A stretch of DNA of 64,000 nt from Prauserella halophila (GTDB lineage: Bacteria; Actinomycetota; Actinomycetes; Mycobacteriales; Pseudonocardiaceae), in assembly GCF_024171895.1 (NCBI RefSeq), contig NZ_JAMTCQ010000009.1, forward strand, positions 533,318 to 597,317. The letters are read 5' to 3'. Position numbers and translations under genes: made by a program. Positions 35,609 to 47,224 of the stretch are shown here, piece by piece (within the stretch, counting starts at the first letter, position 1; every line of letters begins with the position of its first letter). The notes beneath the pieces are model-generated. The model was not told the origin of the DNA. It did not search any database and saw only the letters and a program-made list of their open reading frames with translations.

Positions 35609-35617
35609 TGGGAATCA

Positions 35618-37495
35618 TCAGCCGGTCGTGGTGATGCGGCCGTTGCCGCCCTCCGGGTACTGCTCGGCGGTGATCGAGCCGTTCAGTCCCTCGGTGACGT
35701 AGCCCTCGACGGCCTGCTGGTACGTGGTGCCGACCGAGGTGAAGTCCCGGTCGCCGAACGGGTAGCCGTCGCCGCCGCGGGCCGAGAAGTCGTTGGTGGC
35801 CACCGAGATCGGTGCGCCCTCCACGACCTGGCCGCCGGAGACCACGACCGTGCCGTCGTCGAGCGTCACCTCCTGCACCCGTTCGCCCGGCTCGAGCACC
35901 TCACCGCTGTTCTCGTCGACGACCTGGGCCTTGGCGCTCGGGTCGTAGGCGAACTTCACGCCCGAGACCTGCATGAACGCGCCTGCGGCGTCGGGCGAGG
36001 CGGCCACGCCGCGTTCGAGCAGCTGGCGGAACACGTCCCGCGGCACCTCGGGCACGACCGCGACGAAGTTCGAGAACGGTGCCACGTCGTAGGTGTCGAG
36101 CGCGCTGATCTCGCCCGCGGGCAGCGTCGAGTCGTTGCGGATTCCGCCGCCGTTCTGGATGCCGACCTGCGGCGCTGCCACGCCGTACTCCCCGGCCTTC
36201 TGTTCGCCCGTCCAGCGGAGGCCGTCGGCGACGAGGTTGCCGAGGTTCGTCTCCCTGGAACGCACGTCGTTCCGGACGCCGTTGAGTGGCACCTCGCTGG
36301 TCGCGACCGTCGTGTCGGCCAGTTCCTCCAGGTGCTGTGCCACGGGCTGTTCGACCTCGGAGCGGATCTTCTTGTCGCCGTGGACCGCATCGGGGCCGAC
36401 ACCGGACACCCGCACCGGGCCGCTCTCGGCATCGTCGACCCCGATGACCTCGCCGCGCCGGTCGAAGTTCAGCACCAGTTTGCCGACGTACTTGTAGTCG
36501 CCGGTCGTGGTGACGACGGGGACGCTGTTGCCGTTCGCGTCGTCGGCGTACAGCGGGAAGCCCCGCTCGGCCTCGTCGCCGGGGATGAGCCGGTCGCCGT
36601 CGTCGGCGAGGATCTCGCCGCCGCCCGCACCGACGACCGCGTCCACGCCCTTCAGCTGCGGCACCAGGTCGAGCTCGTTGTCGATGTCCTGCAGGTGCGA
36701 GACGAGCAGTACCTTGTCGATACCGCGATCGGCGAAGTCGGCGGACAGCGCGTTCGTCAGCTCGGCCATCCGGGGGTCGACCTCGACGTCGCGCGGGCTC
36801 GACAGTGACGGCAGCTCCGGCGTCGTCAGGCCGATCATGCCGATCCGCTGGCCGCGGGAACGCAGCACCTTGCTCTTGAGGATCGTGCCGTCCTTGGCGT
36901 GCGCGTCGAGGGTGGGTTCACCGGAGACGTCGACGTTCGTGCTCACGAACTCCAGCGAACCGTCGAATGCGGAGATGAAGTCGGCGAACACATCGGGGCC
37001 GAAGTCGAACTCGTGATTGCCGATCGTGGTGGCGTCGAAGCCGATCTCCTCGACCGCGCGAGCGTCGTAGAACGGGGCGTCCTCCTCCTGGCCGGCCGAG
37101 AACTCGGGGCCGGCGAGGAAGTTGTCGCCGCCGGAGAGGGCCACCTCGCCCCGCCACGGCGACTGGCCCGGCTTCGGCCAGCCCGTGACGGCATCCTTGC
37201 GCAGGTCGTCCATCACGGTGGCCATGCGCGACGGGCTGCCGTACGGGCGCTGCCCGCCGTCGACGATCTCGCCCTCGTCGGTGCCGTCTCCGGACACTCC
37301 CAGCAGGGCGGACTCCATGTCGTTGGCGAACAGGACGTTGAGGGTGAACACGGGGACGTCGTCGAAGAACCAGAACGCCTTGGCGCCCGGTGCGGCTCCG
37401 GCGACGCCGCCGGATGTCGCCAGCAGGGCGCTCGCGAGCGCGGTGGCGGTGGCAGCTCGCGCCACCCGCTTGTGTCGTCTCGGAAGGGCTTTCAC
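35618..37495 (-). CDS. Secreted 5'-nucleotidase / UshA-family metallophosphatase
   Basis: Exported protein of 625 aa with a signal peptide (ending GGVAGAAPGA). The N-terminal calcineurin-like phosphoesterase domain has FTLNVLFANDMESALLG (variant of the HxNDxH motif), GGDNFLAGP, and TIGNHEFDFG, and the C-terminal 5_nucleotid_C domain starts near residue 380 with TNLGNLVADGLR and NGGGIRND. It should dephosphorylate extracellular nucleotides. The first motif has NDME rather than NDxH, as in the actinobacterial NDGES-type subgroup. It diverges from cbs. Confidence 0.88.
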   Translation of the reverse strand: MKALPRRHKRVARAATATALASALLATSGGVAGAAPGAKAFWFFDDVPVFTLNVLFANDMESALLGVSGDGTDEGEIVDGGQRPYGSPSRMATVMDDLRKDAVTGWPKPGQSPWRGEVALSGGDNFLAGPEFSAGQEEDAPFYDARAVEEIGFDATTIGNHEFDFGPDVFADFISAFDGSLEFVSTNVDVSGEPTLDAHAKDGTILKSKVLRSRGQRIGMIGLTTPELPSLSSPRDVEVDPRMAELTNALSADFADRGIDKVLLVSHLQDIDNELDLVPQLKGVDAVVGAGGGEILADDGDRLIPGDEAERGFPLYADDANGNSVPVVTTTGDYKYVGKLVLNFDRRGEVIGVDDAESGPVRVSGVGPDAVHGDKKIRSEVEQPVAQHLEELADTTVATSEVPLNGVRNDVRSRETNLGNLVADGLRWTGEQKAGEYGVAAPQVGIQNGGGIRNDSTLPAGEISALDTYDVAPFSNFVAVVPEVPRDVFRQLLERGVAASPDAAGAFMQVSGVKFAYDPSAKAQVVDENSGEVLEPGERVQEVTLDDGTVVVSGGQVVEGAPISVATNDFSARGGDGYPFGDRDFTSVGTTYQQAVEGYVTEGLNGSITAEQYPEGGNGRITTTG

Positions 37496-37629
37496 GGCGG
37501 GGACTCCTCGCTACGGACTTGACGGTCGAGACGACGTGAGCCAATCACAGTGGTCCTTTTCGGACAATGAAATCGAAAAGAACCCCGACTAACGATGTGC
37601 AACGGTCACCGGCTGATTACTCTGGCGGC

Positions 37630-39003
37630 ATGGAATACGCAGAACACGTCATCGACCTCGTGGGCGACACCCCGTTGGTCAAGCTCAACTCCGTGACCGA
37701 CGGAACGGGCCCGCTCGTGCTCGCCAAGGTCGAGTACGTCAACCCGGGCGGCAGTGTGAAGGACCGCATCGCGCTGCGGATGGTCGAGGCCGCCGAGGCG
37801 TCCGGGGAGCTGAAACCGGGCGGCACGATCGTCGAACCCACCTCCGGCAACACCGGCATCGGGCTCGCGATGGTCGCGCAGCGCAAGGGGTACCACTGCG
37901 TGTTCGTGTGTCCCGACAAGGTCAGTGAGGACAAGCGCAACGTCCTCGAGGCCTACGGTGCGCGGGTGGTCGTGTGCCCGACCGCCGTGCCGCCCGAGCA
38001 CCCCGAGTCGTACTACAGCGTCTCCGACCGGCTCGTCACCGAGATCGAGGGCGCGTGGAAGCCCAATCAGTACGCCAATTCGAGCAACCCCGAGAGTCAC
38101 TACCACTCGACCGGCCCCGAACTGTGGCAGCAGACCGAAGGCAAGATCACCCATTTCGTCGCGGGTGTCGGTACCGGCGGCACGATCTCCGGCACCGGTC
38201 GCTACCTCAAGGACGTCTCCGAGGGGAAGGTCCGGATCGTCGGCGCCGACCCGGAGGGTTCGGTGTACTCCGGCGGCACCGGGCGGCCGTATCTCGTCGA
38301 AGGTGTTGGTGAGGACTTCTGGCCCGAGACCTACGACCGTGACATCGCCGACGAGATCATCGCGATCTCGGACGCCGATTCGTTCATCATGACGCGCCGT
38401 CTGGCCGCCGAGGAAGGCCTCCTCGTCGGCGGGTCGTGCGGCATGGCCGTCGGGGCTGCGGTGGAGCTGGCCAAACGGTGCGATCCCGACGACGTCATCG
38501 TCGTACTGCTGCCCGACGGTGGCCGCGGCTACCTCGGCAAGGTGTTCAACGACTCGTGGATGGCCGCCTACGGTTTCCTGCCGCCCGACTCGACGGACGC
38601 CACGGTCGGTGACGTGCTGCGCCGCAAGGACGGCACGCTGCCCGACCTCGTGCACACGCATCCCCACGAGACCATGACGGAGGCCGTGGCGATCATGCGT
38701 GAGTTCGGTGTGAGCCAGATGCCGGTCGTCAGCGCCGAGCCGCCGGTGATGGCGGCCGAGGTCGTCGGTGCCGTCAACGAGCGTGATCTGCTCGACAAAC
38801 TGTTCGGCGGTGAGGTGGCGCTCGCCGACATGTTGCAGGGCCACATGTCGCCGCCACTGCCCACGATCGGCGCCGGGATGTCCGTCACTGCGGCCATCAG
38901 TGCACTGACCTCGGCCGACGGTGCCCTGGTGCTCGAGGGTGGCAAGCCCGCGGGCGTCGTGACCCGGCAGGACCTCTTGGCGTTCATCTCCGGTCGCGAG
39001 TGA
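37630..39003 (+). CDS. cbs: Cystathionine beta-synthase with CBS domains
   Basis: PLP enzyme of 457 aa that condenses serine and homocysteine to cystathionine, the first step of reverse transsulfuration. The PLP lysine is K44 in [24 protein letters not shown] and [16 protein letters not shown] are the substrate and phosphate loops. A pair of CBS domains occupies about 335-457 ([20 protein letters not shown] and [18 protein letters not shown]). The heme-binding leader of the human enzyme is absent, as in bacteria. With metB 1.9 kb downstream the region encodes transsulfuration (Rv1077 and Rv1079). Confidence 0.94.
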   Translation: MEYAEHVIDLVGDTPLVKLNSVTDGTGPLVLAKVEYVNPGGSVKDRIALRMVEAAEASGELKPGGTIVEPTSGNTGIGLAMVAQRKGYHCVFVCPDKVSEDKRNVLEAYGARVVVCPTAVPPEHPESYYSVSDRLVTEIEGAWKPNQYANSSNPESHYHSTGPELWQQTEGKITHFVAGVGTGGTISGTGRYLKDVSEGKVRIVGADPEGSVYSGGTGRPYLVEGVGEDFWPETYDRDIADEIIAISDADSFIMTRRLAAEEGLLVGGSCGMAVGAAVELAKRCDPDDVIVVLLPDGGRGYLGKVFNDSWMAAYGFLPPDSTDATVGDVLRRKDGTLPDLVHTHPHETMTEAVAIMREFGVSQMPVVSAEPPVMAAEVVGAVNERDLLDKLFGGEVALADMLQGHMSPPLPTIGAGMSVTAAISALTSADGALVLEGGKPAGVVTRQDLLAFISGRE

Positions 39004-39121
39004 ATGCAGCTCGTTTTTGCGCGCTGCCCAGCGGGGCGTTCCCGGTCACGATGGGGTGTATCCGCTAGCGTGTGCTCGAGCTAGAGACAAGAAGGTCCTC
39101 GTCAAGGGGGTTCAAGCCCAC

Positions 39122-40741
39122 ATGAGTGCTCCGCAGCCACCGAACCAGCCAGGGGGTGGCGAGCAGCAGCCGCCGGAGGGGCCGCCGAGTGGTTCCCAGC
39201 CCGCCCAGGACGGTCCGTTCGAGTCGGCCGAGCCGACGCAGGTCGTGCAGCCTGGCCAGTCGGATCAGGGTGGCGAGACGCCCCAGCATCCTGCCGACCA
39301 GGGTGGCGAGGCGACGCAGGTCGTCCAGCCTGGACAGGCCGGCCAGCAGGCGTCACCGCAGGGCGGCGGCTCCGAGTCGACGCAGCTGGTGTCACCCGAC
39401 ATGCAGCCGCAGGCGTCGATCCCGTACGCCCCGCCGCCGAGTGCGGCCGACAACCCGGCTGCGGTGAACCCCCAGGGCTACGGCGCTCCACAGGGCTACG
39501 GCGCTCCACAGGGCCAACAGGGCTTCGACCCCTCGCAGGGCCAGCCGGGCGGTTTCGACCCGTCACAGGGGCAGCCCGGCGGGTTCGCTCCGGCGCAGGG
39601 GCAGCAGGGCTTCGGTGCACCCGGTCAGCCGGGTGGGTTCGACCCGGCGCAGGGCCAGCCGGGTTTCGGGGCACCCGGCCAGCCGCCGCAGGGCTACGGC
39701 CCGCCTCCCGGGCAGCCGGGTGGCTTCGGCGCTCCGGGCCAGCCGGGTGGGTTCGACCCGGCGCAGGGCCAGCCGGGTTTCGGGGCACCCGGCCAGCCGC
39801 CGCAGGGCTACGGCCCACCTCCCGGGCAGCCGGGTGGCTTCGGTGGTCCGCCTCCCGGCCAGTTCGGTGGCCAGCCCGGCTTCGGCGGCCAGCAGGGTGG
39901 CGGCAACGAGACGACGAAGATCATCTCGTGGGTTATCGCTGGTGTCCTTGCCTTGCTGGCAGCCATTTCGCTGATCGTGAACCTCGTCCAAGTGATCGAT
40001 ATGGCGAACGCGACTTCCAGTGCGAGTTCCCGCGCGAGCGAGATGGGTTCGAGCTGTGAGGGGCTGTCGGGGCCGGCTGCGGAGATGTGTAACCGGACGG
40101 CTGAGTCGGCGCAGCGGGCTGCCGAGGATGCCGGTCCCGGTGCTGGGACGATCATTCTCTGGATCTTGTTGCTGCTCGCCCTGGCCGGCACGGTCGCCGG
40201 ATCGGTCTTCGTCTTCCTGCGGAAGACGTTCCAGCACTTCATTTACCTCGGTTCGGGAGCAGTGCTGGCCGTCTTCGCGATCATTGTCGGCGCCATGTAC
40301 CTATTCGCTGGCGGCATCGTCTTCAACATGATCATTGGTTTCGTCGCGATTGCTGCTGGTGTGCTCGGTTTCTTCCCGCAGACACGCGAGTACGTGGGGT
40401 TGCCGGCCGGCCCCGGCGGCCCGGGTCAGCCCGGCGGCCCTGGTGGTCCCGGCGGCTTCGGGCAGCCGCCGCACGGCCAGCCCGGCGGGTTCGGCCCGCC
40501 GCCGCAGCAGCCCGGTCCGCCCGGTGGCTTCGCCCCGCCGTCCGGTGGGTTCGCCCAGCCCGGTGGTCAGAACCCGCCGTCCGGTGGTTTCGGCCAGCCT
40601 GGTGGGCCCAACCCGCAGTCGGGTGGCTTCGGTGCTCCCGGTCAGCCGCCGCAGCAGCCGGGGCAGCCCGGTGGCTACGGTCCGCCGCCGCAGGGGCCGC
40701 CGCCCGGCCAGCCGCCGCAGGGCCCGCCGCCGCAGTGGTGA
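39122..40741 (+). CDS. Pro/Gln/Gly-rich multi-pass membrane protein (Pra-like)
   Basis: Protein of 539 aa between cbs and metB, the place of the proline-rich antigen gene Rv1078. The first 260 residues are repeats of [14 protein letters not shown]-type sequence. Residues about 265-450 hold four transmembrane helices ([72 protein letters not shown]) with a loop between the first two that contains two Cys. The last 90 residues are again Pro/Gly-rich. ATG 39122 is used. A 114-bp near-perfect duplication lies at 39631-39845. Function unknown. Confidence 0.8.
   Translation: MSAPQPPNQPGGGEQQPPEGPPSGSQPAQDGPFESAEPTQVVQPGQSDQGGETPQHPADQGGEATQVVQPGQAGQQASPQGGGSESTQLVSPDMQPQASIPYAPPPSAADNPAAVNPQGYGAPQGYGAPQGQQGFDPSQGQPGGFDPSQGQPGGFAPAQGQQGFGAPGQPGGFDPAQGQPGFGAPGQPPQGYGPPPGQPGGFGAPGQPGGFDPAQGQPGFGAPGQPPQGYGPPPGQPGGFGGPPPGQFGGQPGFGGQQGGGNETTKIISWVIAGVLALLAAISLIVNLVQVIDMANATSSASSRASEMGSSCEGLSGPAAEMCNRTAESAQRAAEDAGPGAGTIILWILLLLALAGTVAGSVFVFLRKTFQHFIYLGSGAVLAVFAIIVGAMYLFAGGIVFNMIIGFVAIAAGVLGFFPQTREYVGLPAGPGGPGQPGGPGGPGGFGQPPHGQPGGFGPPPQQPGPPGGFAPPSGGFAQPGGQNPPSGGFGQPGGPNPQSGGFGAPGQPPQQPGQPGGYGPPPQGPPPGQPPQGPPPQW
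39631..39845 (+). repeat. 114-bp near-perfect coding repeat, about 1.9 copies
   Basis: The 38-residue unit starting [20 protein letters not shown] is encoded twice with very few base differences, offset by exactly 114 bp. This in-frame duplication lies in the Pro-rich domain of the membrane protein and is likely to vary in copy number. Confidence 0.8.
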
Positions 40742-40762
40742 GGCACTGAGCACGACGCGCTA

Positions 40763-40794
40763 CGGAGCCCCGGTCGCCTGCGGCCGGGGCTCCG
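40763..40794 (+). terminator. Terminator of the Pra-like gene
   Basis: CGGAGCCCCGG and its complement flank a 10-nt loop, followed by TCTTTC, 22 bases after the stop. Confidence 0.8.
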
Positions 40795-40862
40795 TCTTTC
40801 CCGTTTCGGGGTCTTTCCCGTGTCGGGGTGTCCGACGCGGGCGCCCGCAATAGGGTGGGCAC

Positions 40863-42020
40863 ATGTCCCACGAATCCGCCGACATCGGCTTCTCCACCCG
40901 CGCCATTCACACCGGTCAGGAGCCCGACCCGCGAACCGGGTCGGTCATCGTGCCGATCTACCAGACCTCCACGTACGCCCAGGACGGTGTCGGCGGCACC
41001 AGGGAAGGCGACTACGAGTACTCGCGTACCGCCAACCCCACCCGAACCGCACTCGAGGAAGCGCTCGCCGCGCTGGAGAACGGCCGCCACGCGCTGGCCT
41101 TCGGCTCCGGGATGGCCGCCAGCGACGCCGTGCTGCGCACCACGCTGCGGCCCGGCGACCACCTGGTGCTCGGTAACGACGTCTACGGCGGCACGTTCCG
41201 GCTCATCGACAAGGTCCTCACCGGCTGGGGTGTGACCTACAGCGTCGCGCATTTGTCCGATGTGGACGAGGTGCGCGCCGCGATGCGCCCCGAGACGAAG
41301 CTGATCTGGTGCGAATCTCCCACAAACCCGCTGCTGGGCATTTCCGACATCAGCGCGCTCGCCGGGATCGCGCACGAGGGTGGTGCGAAGCTCGTCGTGG
41401 ACAACACGTTCGCGACGCCGTACCTGCAGACGCCGCTCGATCTGGGCGCGGACGTCGTCGTGCACTCGACGACGAAGTACCTCGGCGGGCACTCCGACGT
41501 CGTCGGCGGCGCGGTCGTGACCAGTGACGACGACCTGCGCGAGCAGCTGTTCTTCCTGCGTAACTCGGCCGGAGCCGTGCCGGGCGCGTTCGACGCATGG
41601 TTGACGCTGCGCGGCCTGAAGACGCTGTCGGTGCGCATGGAGCGGCACTGCGACAACGCCGAGCGCATCGCCGCGATGCTGCAGAGCCACCCGAAGGTCG
41701 CGCGGGTGTACTACCCGGGCCTGGACGAGCACCCCGGACACGACGTCGCGGCCAAGCAGATGCGCCGGTTCGGCGCGATGGTCGCGTTCGACCACGTCGA
41801 CGGGGAGCAGGCGGCACTGAAGGCCGCCGCGGGTACGAACGTGTTCATCCTCGCCGAGTCGCTGGGCGGGGTGGAATCACTGATCGAACACCCGGGCCGC
41901 ATGACCCATGCGTCGGCAGAGGGGTCGTTGCTGCAGGTTCCCGCCGAACTCGTGCGCCTGTCGGTGGGGATCGAGGACGCCGAGGACCTCATCGACGATC
42001 TGCGGCAGGCGCTGGGCTGA
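40863..42020 (+). CDS. metB: Cystathionine gamma-synthase/lyase
   Basis: PLP-dependent transsulfuration enzyme of 385 aa. The PLP lysine is K205 in HSTTKYLGGHSD, preceded by the cofactor Asp in VVDNTFATPYLQ; the phosphate-binding YEYSRTANPTR and AFGSGMAASDAV are also typical. Enzymes of this fold act as gamma-synthase (methionine synthesis) or gamma-lyase (cysteine from cystathionine). The linkage with cbs favours a lyase role in making cysteine, while the name metB follows Rv1079. Confidence 0.92.
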   Translation: MSHESADIGFSTRAIHTGQEPDPRTGSVIVPIYQTSTYAQDGVGGTREGDYEYSRTANPTRTALEEALAALENGRHALAFGSGMAASDAVLRTTLRPGDHLVLGNDVYGGTFRLIDKVLTGWGVTYSVAHLSDVDEVRAAMRPETKLIWCESPTNPLLGISDISALAGIAHEGGAKLVVDNTFATPYLQTPLDLGADVVVHSTTKYLGGHSDVVGGAVVTSDDDLREQLFFLRNSAGAVPGAFDAWLTLRGLKTLSVRMERHCDNAERIAAMLQSHPKVARVYYPGLDEHPGHDVAAKQMRRFGAMVAFDHVDGEQAALKAAAGTNVFILAESLGGVESLIEHPGRMTHASAEGSLLQVPAELVRLSVGIEDAEDLIDDLRQALG

Positions 42021-42034
42021 CGCCGGAGTTGCGG

Positions 42035-42310
42035 TTACGGCCGGTAGTTGCTCGGCGCCTCGTCGTCACCGCCGGCCGGGCCGCGCTGCTCGCCGGGGCC
42101 GGTGGCCGGCAGGTCCTCACCGTCCACGCAACCGCCGATGAACTGCACGTTGTCGGCGTGGCGCACGTACTGGCCCGTGTCTCCGCACGAGGCGTAGCCC
42201 ACCGTGAACACGGCCGCACCGGCGAGCGCCATAGCCGAGACGATGCCGGCGAGCAGCGGTGTGACACGGCCCTGTAAGCGTGCGTCCCGCGGTGCCGACG
42301 GCCGTGCCAT
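42035..42310 (-). CDS. Small single-pass membrane protein
   Basis: Protein of 91 aa. A basic N-terminus is followed by one transmembrane helix (LLAGIVSAMALAGAAVFTVGYA) and an outside domain with two Cys (SCGDTGQYVRHADNVQFIGG then CVDGED). The mature part ends in an acidic, Pro-rich tail. I do not recognise the family; the CGDTG...C pattern looks conserved. It converges with metB across 14 bases and diverges from ilvA across 110 bp. Confidence 0.6.
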   Translation of the reverse strand: MARPSAPRDARLQGRVTPLLAGIVSAMALAGAAVFTVGYASCGDTGQYVRHADNVQFIGGCVDGEDLPATGPGEQRGPAGGDDEAPSNYRP

Positions 42311-42420
42311 GCTGTTCCTCCGGTCGTGGATTCGTCCCCCTGGTTCGCCACCAGAGTACCCAATCCTCACGCGCGACATACACGCAAGCTCCGATCTCGG
42401 AGGGAGAGGCGTCACAAGCG

Positions 42421-43644
42421 ATGACCGCCACGCGACTCGTCGAACTCGACCGCATCCTGCAAGCACGCGACCTGCTCAGCGGCGTCGTTCGCCGGACACC
42501 GATGGAGCAGGCGCGCGAGTTCGCCGACTCCTTCGGCGGACCTGTCCACATCAAATGTGAGAATCTGCAGCGCACGGGTTCGTTCAAGGTGCGCGGCGCG
42601 TACGCGCGGATTCACGGGCTGTCGGCCGAGGAGCGGGCTCGCGGCGTCGTGGCCGCCAGCGCGGGCAATCACGCACAGGGTGTGGCGCTCGCGGCCTCAC
42701 TGGTGGATACGCAGGCCACCGTGTTCATGTCGCGAAAGGCACCCTTGCCGAAGGTCGCCGCCACGCGCGGTTACGGCGCCGACGTCCATCTCGTGGGCAC
42801 GGCGTTCGAGGAGGCGTTCGCGGGCGCGGTCGAATTCGCGGAGCAGACCGGTGCGGTGTTCATCCCCCCGTTCGACCACCCGGACATCATCGCTGGTCAA
42901 GGAACCGTCGGGCTGGAGATCCTCGAGCAGGTGCCGGACGTCGGCACGGTGCTGGTCTCCACCGGCGGTGGCGGACTCGTGTCCGGCGTGGCGAGCGCCA
43001 TCAAGGCGCAGCGCCCCGGGGTGCGGCTGGTCGGCGTGCAGGCGGACGCCGCGGCCGCGTTCCCGCCGTCCCTGGCTGCCGGTGCTCCGGTGGGGCTGAG
43101 CAGCACGCACACGCTCGCCGACGGGATCGCTGTGGCCAGGCCCGGGGAGCTGACGTTCGAGCACGTGACGTCGCTGGTGGACGACGTGGTGACGGTCAGT
43201 GAGGAGGCGTTGTCGCGGGCCGTGCTGAACTGTCTGGAGCGGCGCAAGCTCGTCGCCGAACCCGCGGGTGCGGCGCCGGTGGCGGCCCTGCTGGAGCACG
43301 AGGGGGCGTTCGAGCCGCCGATCGTCGCCGTGCTGTCCGGCGGGAACGTCGATCCGCTGCTGCTGATGCAGATCATTCAGCACGGTATGACCGCAGCGGC
43401 GCGCTATCTCTCCGTACGGCTGTGGGTTCCGGACCGGCCGGGCTCGCTCGCGGGTGTGGTGACGTGCCTCAGCGAGCTCGGTGCCAACATCGTCGACATC
43501 GAGCACTCGCGGATCTCCGGCAGGCTCGGGATCGGCGAGGTCGAGGTGGCGCTGAAACTGGAGACCCGTGGTCCGCAGCACTGCGACGACGTCATCGCGG
43601 AACTGCAGCGTGCCGGCTACACGGTCGCCTCCGCAGACCACTGA
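42421..43644 (+). CDS. ilvA: Threonine ammonia-lyase (biosynthetic/catabolic type with ACT-like domain)
   Basis: PLP enzyme of 407 aa that converts threonine to 2-oxobutanoate and ammonia. The PLP lysine is K56 in RTGSFKVRGAY; AASAGNHAQGVA and STGGGGLVSGVA are the phosphate and Gly loops. The C-terminal 80 residues form an ACT-like domain (LSVRLWVPDRPGSLAGVVTC), giving a one-ACT form about 400 aa long, like the TdcB-type lyases with ACT. GGAGGGAGAGG precedes the ATG. The product feeds isoleucine synthesis or propionate metabolism. Confidence 0.92.
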   Translation: MTATRLVELDRILQARDLLSGVVRRTPMEQAREFADSFGGPVHIKCENLQRTGSFKVRGAYARIHGLSAEERARGVVAASAGNHAQGVALAASLVDTQATVFMSRKAPLPKVAATRGYGADVHLVGTAFEEAFAGAVEFAEQTGAVFIPPFDHPDIIAGQGTVGLEILEQVPDVGTVLVSTGGGGLVSGVASAIKAQRPGVRLVGVQADAAAAFPPSLAAGAPVGLSSTHTLADGIAVARPGELTFEHVTSLVDDVVTVSEEALSRAVLNCLERRKLVAEPAGAAPVAALLEHEGAFEPPIVAVLSGGNVDPLLLMQIIQHGMTAAARYLSVRLWVPDRPGSLAGVVTCLSELGANIVDIEHSRISGRLGIGEVEVALKLETRGPQHCDDVIAELQRAGYTVASADH

Positions 43645-43659
43645 CCACGCACGGTCGTA

Positions 43660-43680
43660 CCCCCAAGGGCACCTTGGGGG
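43660..43680. terminator. Hairpin between ilvA and hppD
   Basis: CCCCCAAGG-GCA-CCTTGGGGG lies between the two converging genes, serving either or both. Confidence 0.75.
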
Positions 43681-43699
43681 CGTTCCGCACCTCGTCGGG

Positions 43700-45507
<1,808 letters not shown>

Positions 45508-45587
45508 CCAGGAAGAAGCACAGCCGACGGCAGGCGTCCGAGGCGCGCCGTCCGGGGCCTGTCCACCGGGCGACGTGCCGCGTGGCG

Positions 45588-46394
45588 TCAGCCGGAGGTC
45601 TGTTCCAGGTAGCGCGTCACCGACCGGTCGACGACCCGGTGGGCCCCGCCGATGATCGTCGCGTCCCACCAGGCGCCGTGGATGTCGTCGAACGCGAAGC
45701 CGGCGAGTAGTTGTCCGGCGCGGCGTACGACGCCGGGCCGCTCGGGAATGTGGTTCGGGTAGCTGTACATGAACGCGACGAGCTCGCGGTTCGGCACGAC
45801 CTGCACGATGTCACCGCTGCACAATGCGCCCGCGCCGCCTGCTCCGTCGCTCCAGTGCAGTACGGTTCCGCCCGCGAAATGCACGCCGAGGTTCACGAGC
45901 GTCAGGTCGTCGGCCAGGCGCATCGTGTCGCCCTCCCAGAACCGGATGCGCCCGCTCGGCCTGCCGACCCATCGGCGGTCGCGTTCGTGCAGGTGGATCG
46001 GCACGTCGAACGCATCGGCCCAGTCGACCATGGTCGTGTAGTAGTGCGGGTGGCTGATCGCTATCGCGGTGATCCCGCCCAGCTCGGTGACCCGCCGGAG
46101 CGTCTCGTCGTCCAGGTAGGCGACGCAGTCCCACAGCACATTGCCGGACGTGGCTGCCACGAGGAGTGCTCGCTGTCCGATCGCGAACCGCTCCCGGGTT
46201 CCGACCCCGTACACGCCGGGTGCCTGCTGCTCGACCGCGACCGTGTAGCCGGCCGAGCGCAGCCGGGTCAGGTTCGTCCACTGCTGGCCCGACGGCGGCA
46301 CGTACTGGCGTTCGTCCTCGCAGATCGGGCAGTCCGGCCGAGGCTCGGCGTACTGCGTCCCGCAGGTGAGGCAGATCGGCAGGTCGGCGCTCAT
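45588..46394 (-). CDS. MBL-fold hydrolase-like protein with N-terminal zinc ribbon
   Basis: Protein of 268 aa. Residues 6-26 have a CxxC pair at each end (CLTCGTQYAEPRPDCPIC), a rubredoxin-like zinc site. A metallo-beta-lactamase fold follows: AIAISHPHYYTTMVDWAD in place of the usual HxHxDH, then DVPIHLHERD, LVNLGVHFAGGTVLHW and LCSGDIVQVV. The metal site seems altered (HPHYY), so the catalytic power is uncertain. Function unknown. Confidence 0.75.
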   Translation of the reverse strand: MSADLPICLTCGTQYAEPRPDCPICEDERQYVPPSGQQWTNLTRLRSAGYTVAVEQQAPGVYGVGTRERFAIGQRALLVAATSGNVLWDCVAYLDDETLRRVTELGGITAIAISHPHYYTTMVDWADAFDVPIHLHERDRRWVGRPSGRIRFWEGDTMRLADDLTLVNLGVHFAGGTVLHWSDGAGGAGALCSGDIVQVVPNRELVAFMYSYPNHIPERPGVVRRAGQLLAGFAFDDIHGAWWDATIIGGAHRVVDRSVTRYLEQTSG

Positions 46395-46470
46395 GGCACC
46401 AGACTGGCAGAGGTCGCGGGCGGGGACCTGTCACGACCGCGCCGCGTGGGGTGCGGTCGTCCCCGATACG

Positions 46471-46514
46471 ACGAACGGCGCGCCCGGGCCGCAGAGCCCG
46501 GGCGCGCCGTTCGT
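46471..46514 (-). terminator. Terminator of greA
   Basis: A perfect 18-bp inverted repeat (ACGAACGGCGCGCCCGGG and complement) with an 8-nt loop lies 21 bases after the greA stop codon. Confidence 0.88.
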
Positions 46515-46535
46515 GGTCGTCAGCGCGGGTGGTCG

Positions 46536-47027
46536 TCAGTTCGCGCCGTAGGGCACCGCCTTGAGCAGCTTGACCTTCTCGGTCTTGCCGTTCGGCAGCG
46601 GGTACTCCCGCGTTTCGCCCTCCTTGGCGCCGAGCAGCGCCTGTCCGAGCGGCGAGTCCGGCGAGTAGGTCTCGAAGTCGCCTCCGCCGCCTTCCTCGCG
46701 TGTCGCGAGCAGGAACGTCTCGGACTCGTCATCGCCGTCGTACTGGATGGTCAACACCATGCCCGGCTCGGCGATCCCGTCGTTGGACGGAGCCTCGCCG
46801 ACCTTCGCGTTGCGCAGGAGCTCCTGCAGATGACGGATGCGGGCTTCCTGCTGCCCCTGCTCCTCGCGGGCCGCGTGGTAGCCACCGTTCTCCTTGAGGT
46901 CGCCTTCCTCGCGGCTGTCGTTGATCTTCGCGGCGATGACCGGACGATTCTCGATCAACTCATCGAGCTCGCTCTTGAGCCTGTCGTAGGCATCCTGGGT
47001 CAGCCAGGTCACCTTGGCGTCGCTCAC
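46536..47027 (-). CDS. greA: Transcription elongation factor GreA
   Basis: Factor of 163 aa that stimulates cleavage of backtracked RNA by RNA polymerase. The N-terminal coiled coil holds the catalytic acids in [19 protein letters not shown], and the C-terminal FKBP-like domain ends [18 protein letters not shown] with [15 protein letters not shown] 47027 is preferred: AGGAGGAG abuts an upstream ATG (47036), which is too close, and [11 protein letters not shown] matches the mycobacterial start. Corresponds to Rv1080c. Confidence 0.95.
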   Translation of the reverse strand: MSDAKVTWLTQDAYDRLKSELDELIENRPVIAAKINDSREEGDLKENGGYHAAREEQGQQEARIRHLQELLRNAKVGEAPSNDGIAEPGMVLTIQYDGDDESETFLLATREEGGGGDFETYSPDSPLGQALLGAKEGETREYPLPNGKTEKVKLLKAVPYGAN

Positions 47028-47224
47028 GGTCACCATCTCCTCCTAGCCTGCCGAGCCTGGGTATGCAGACCCGCCGCCACGCTCGACGGCGTGGCTCGAA
47101 ATAAGGAAAGACACGGCCCCGCTAGGACCGTGCCGATAGCCACAGGCTACCACGAAACCGTGGCCGAATGCCGCTCAACACAACTGATGAGGGGCATTCG
47201 GCGCCCGTTTCACTCCGTTGGCCG

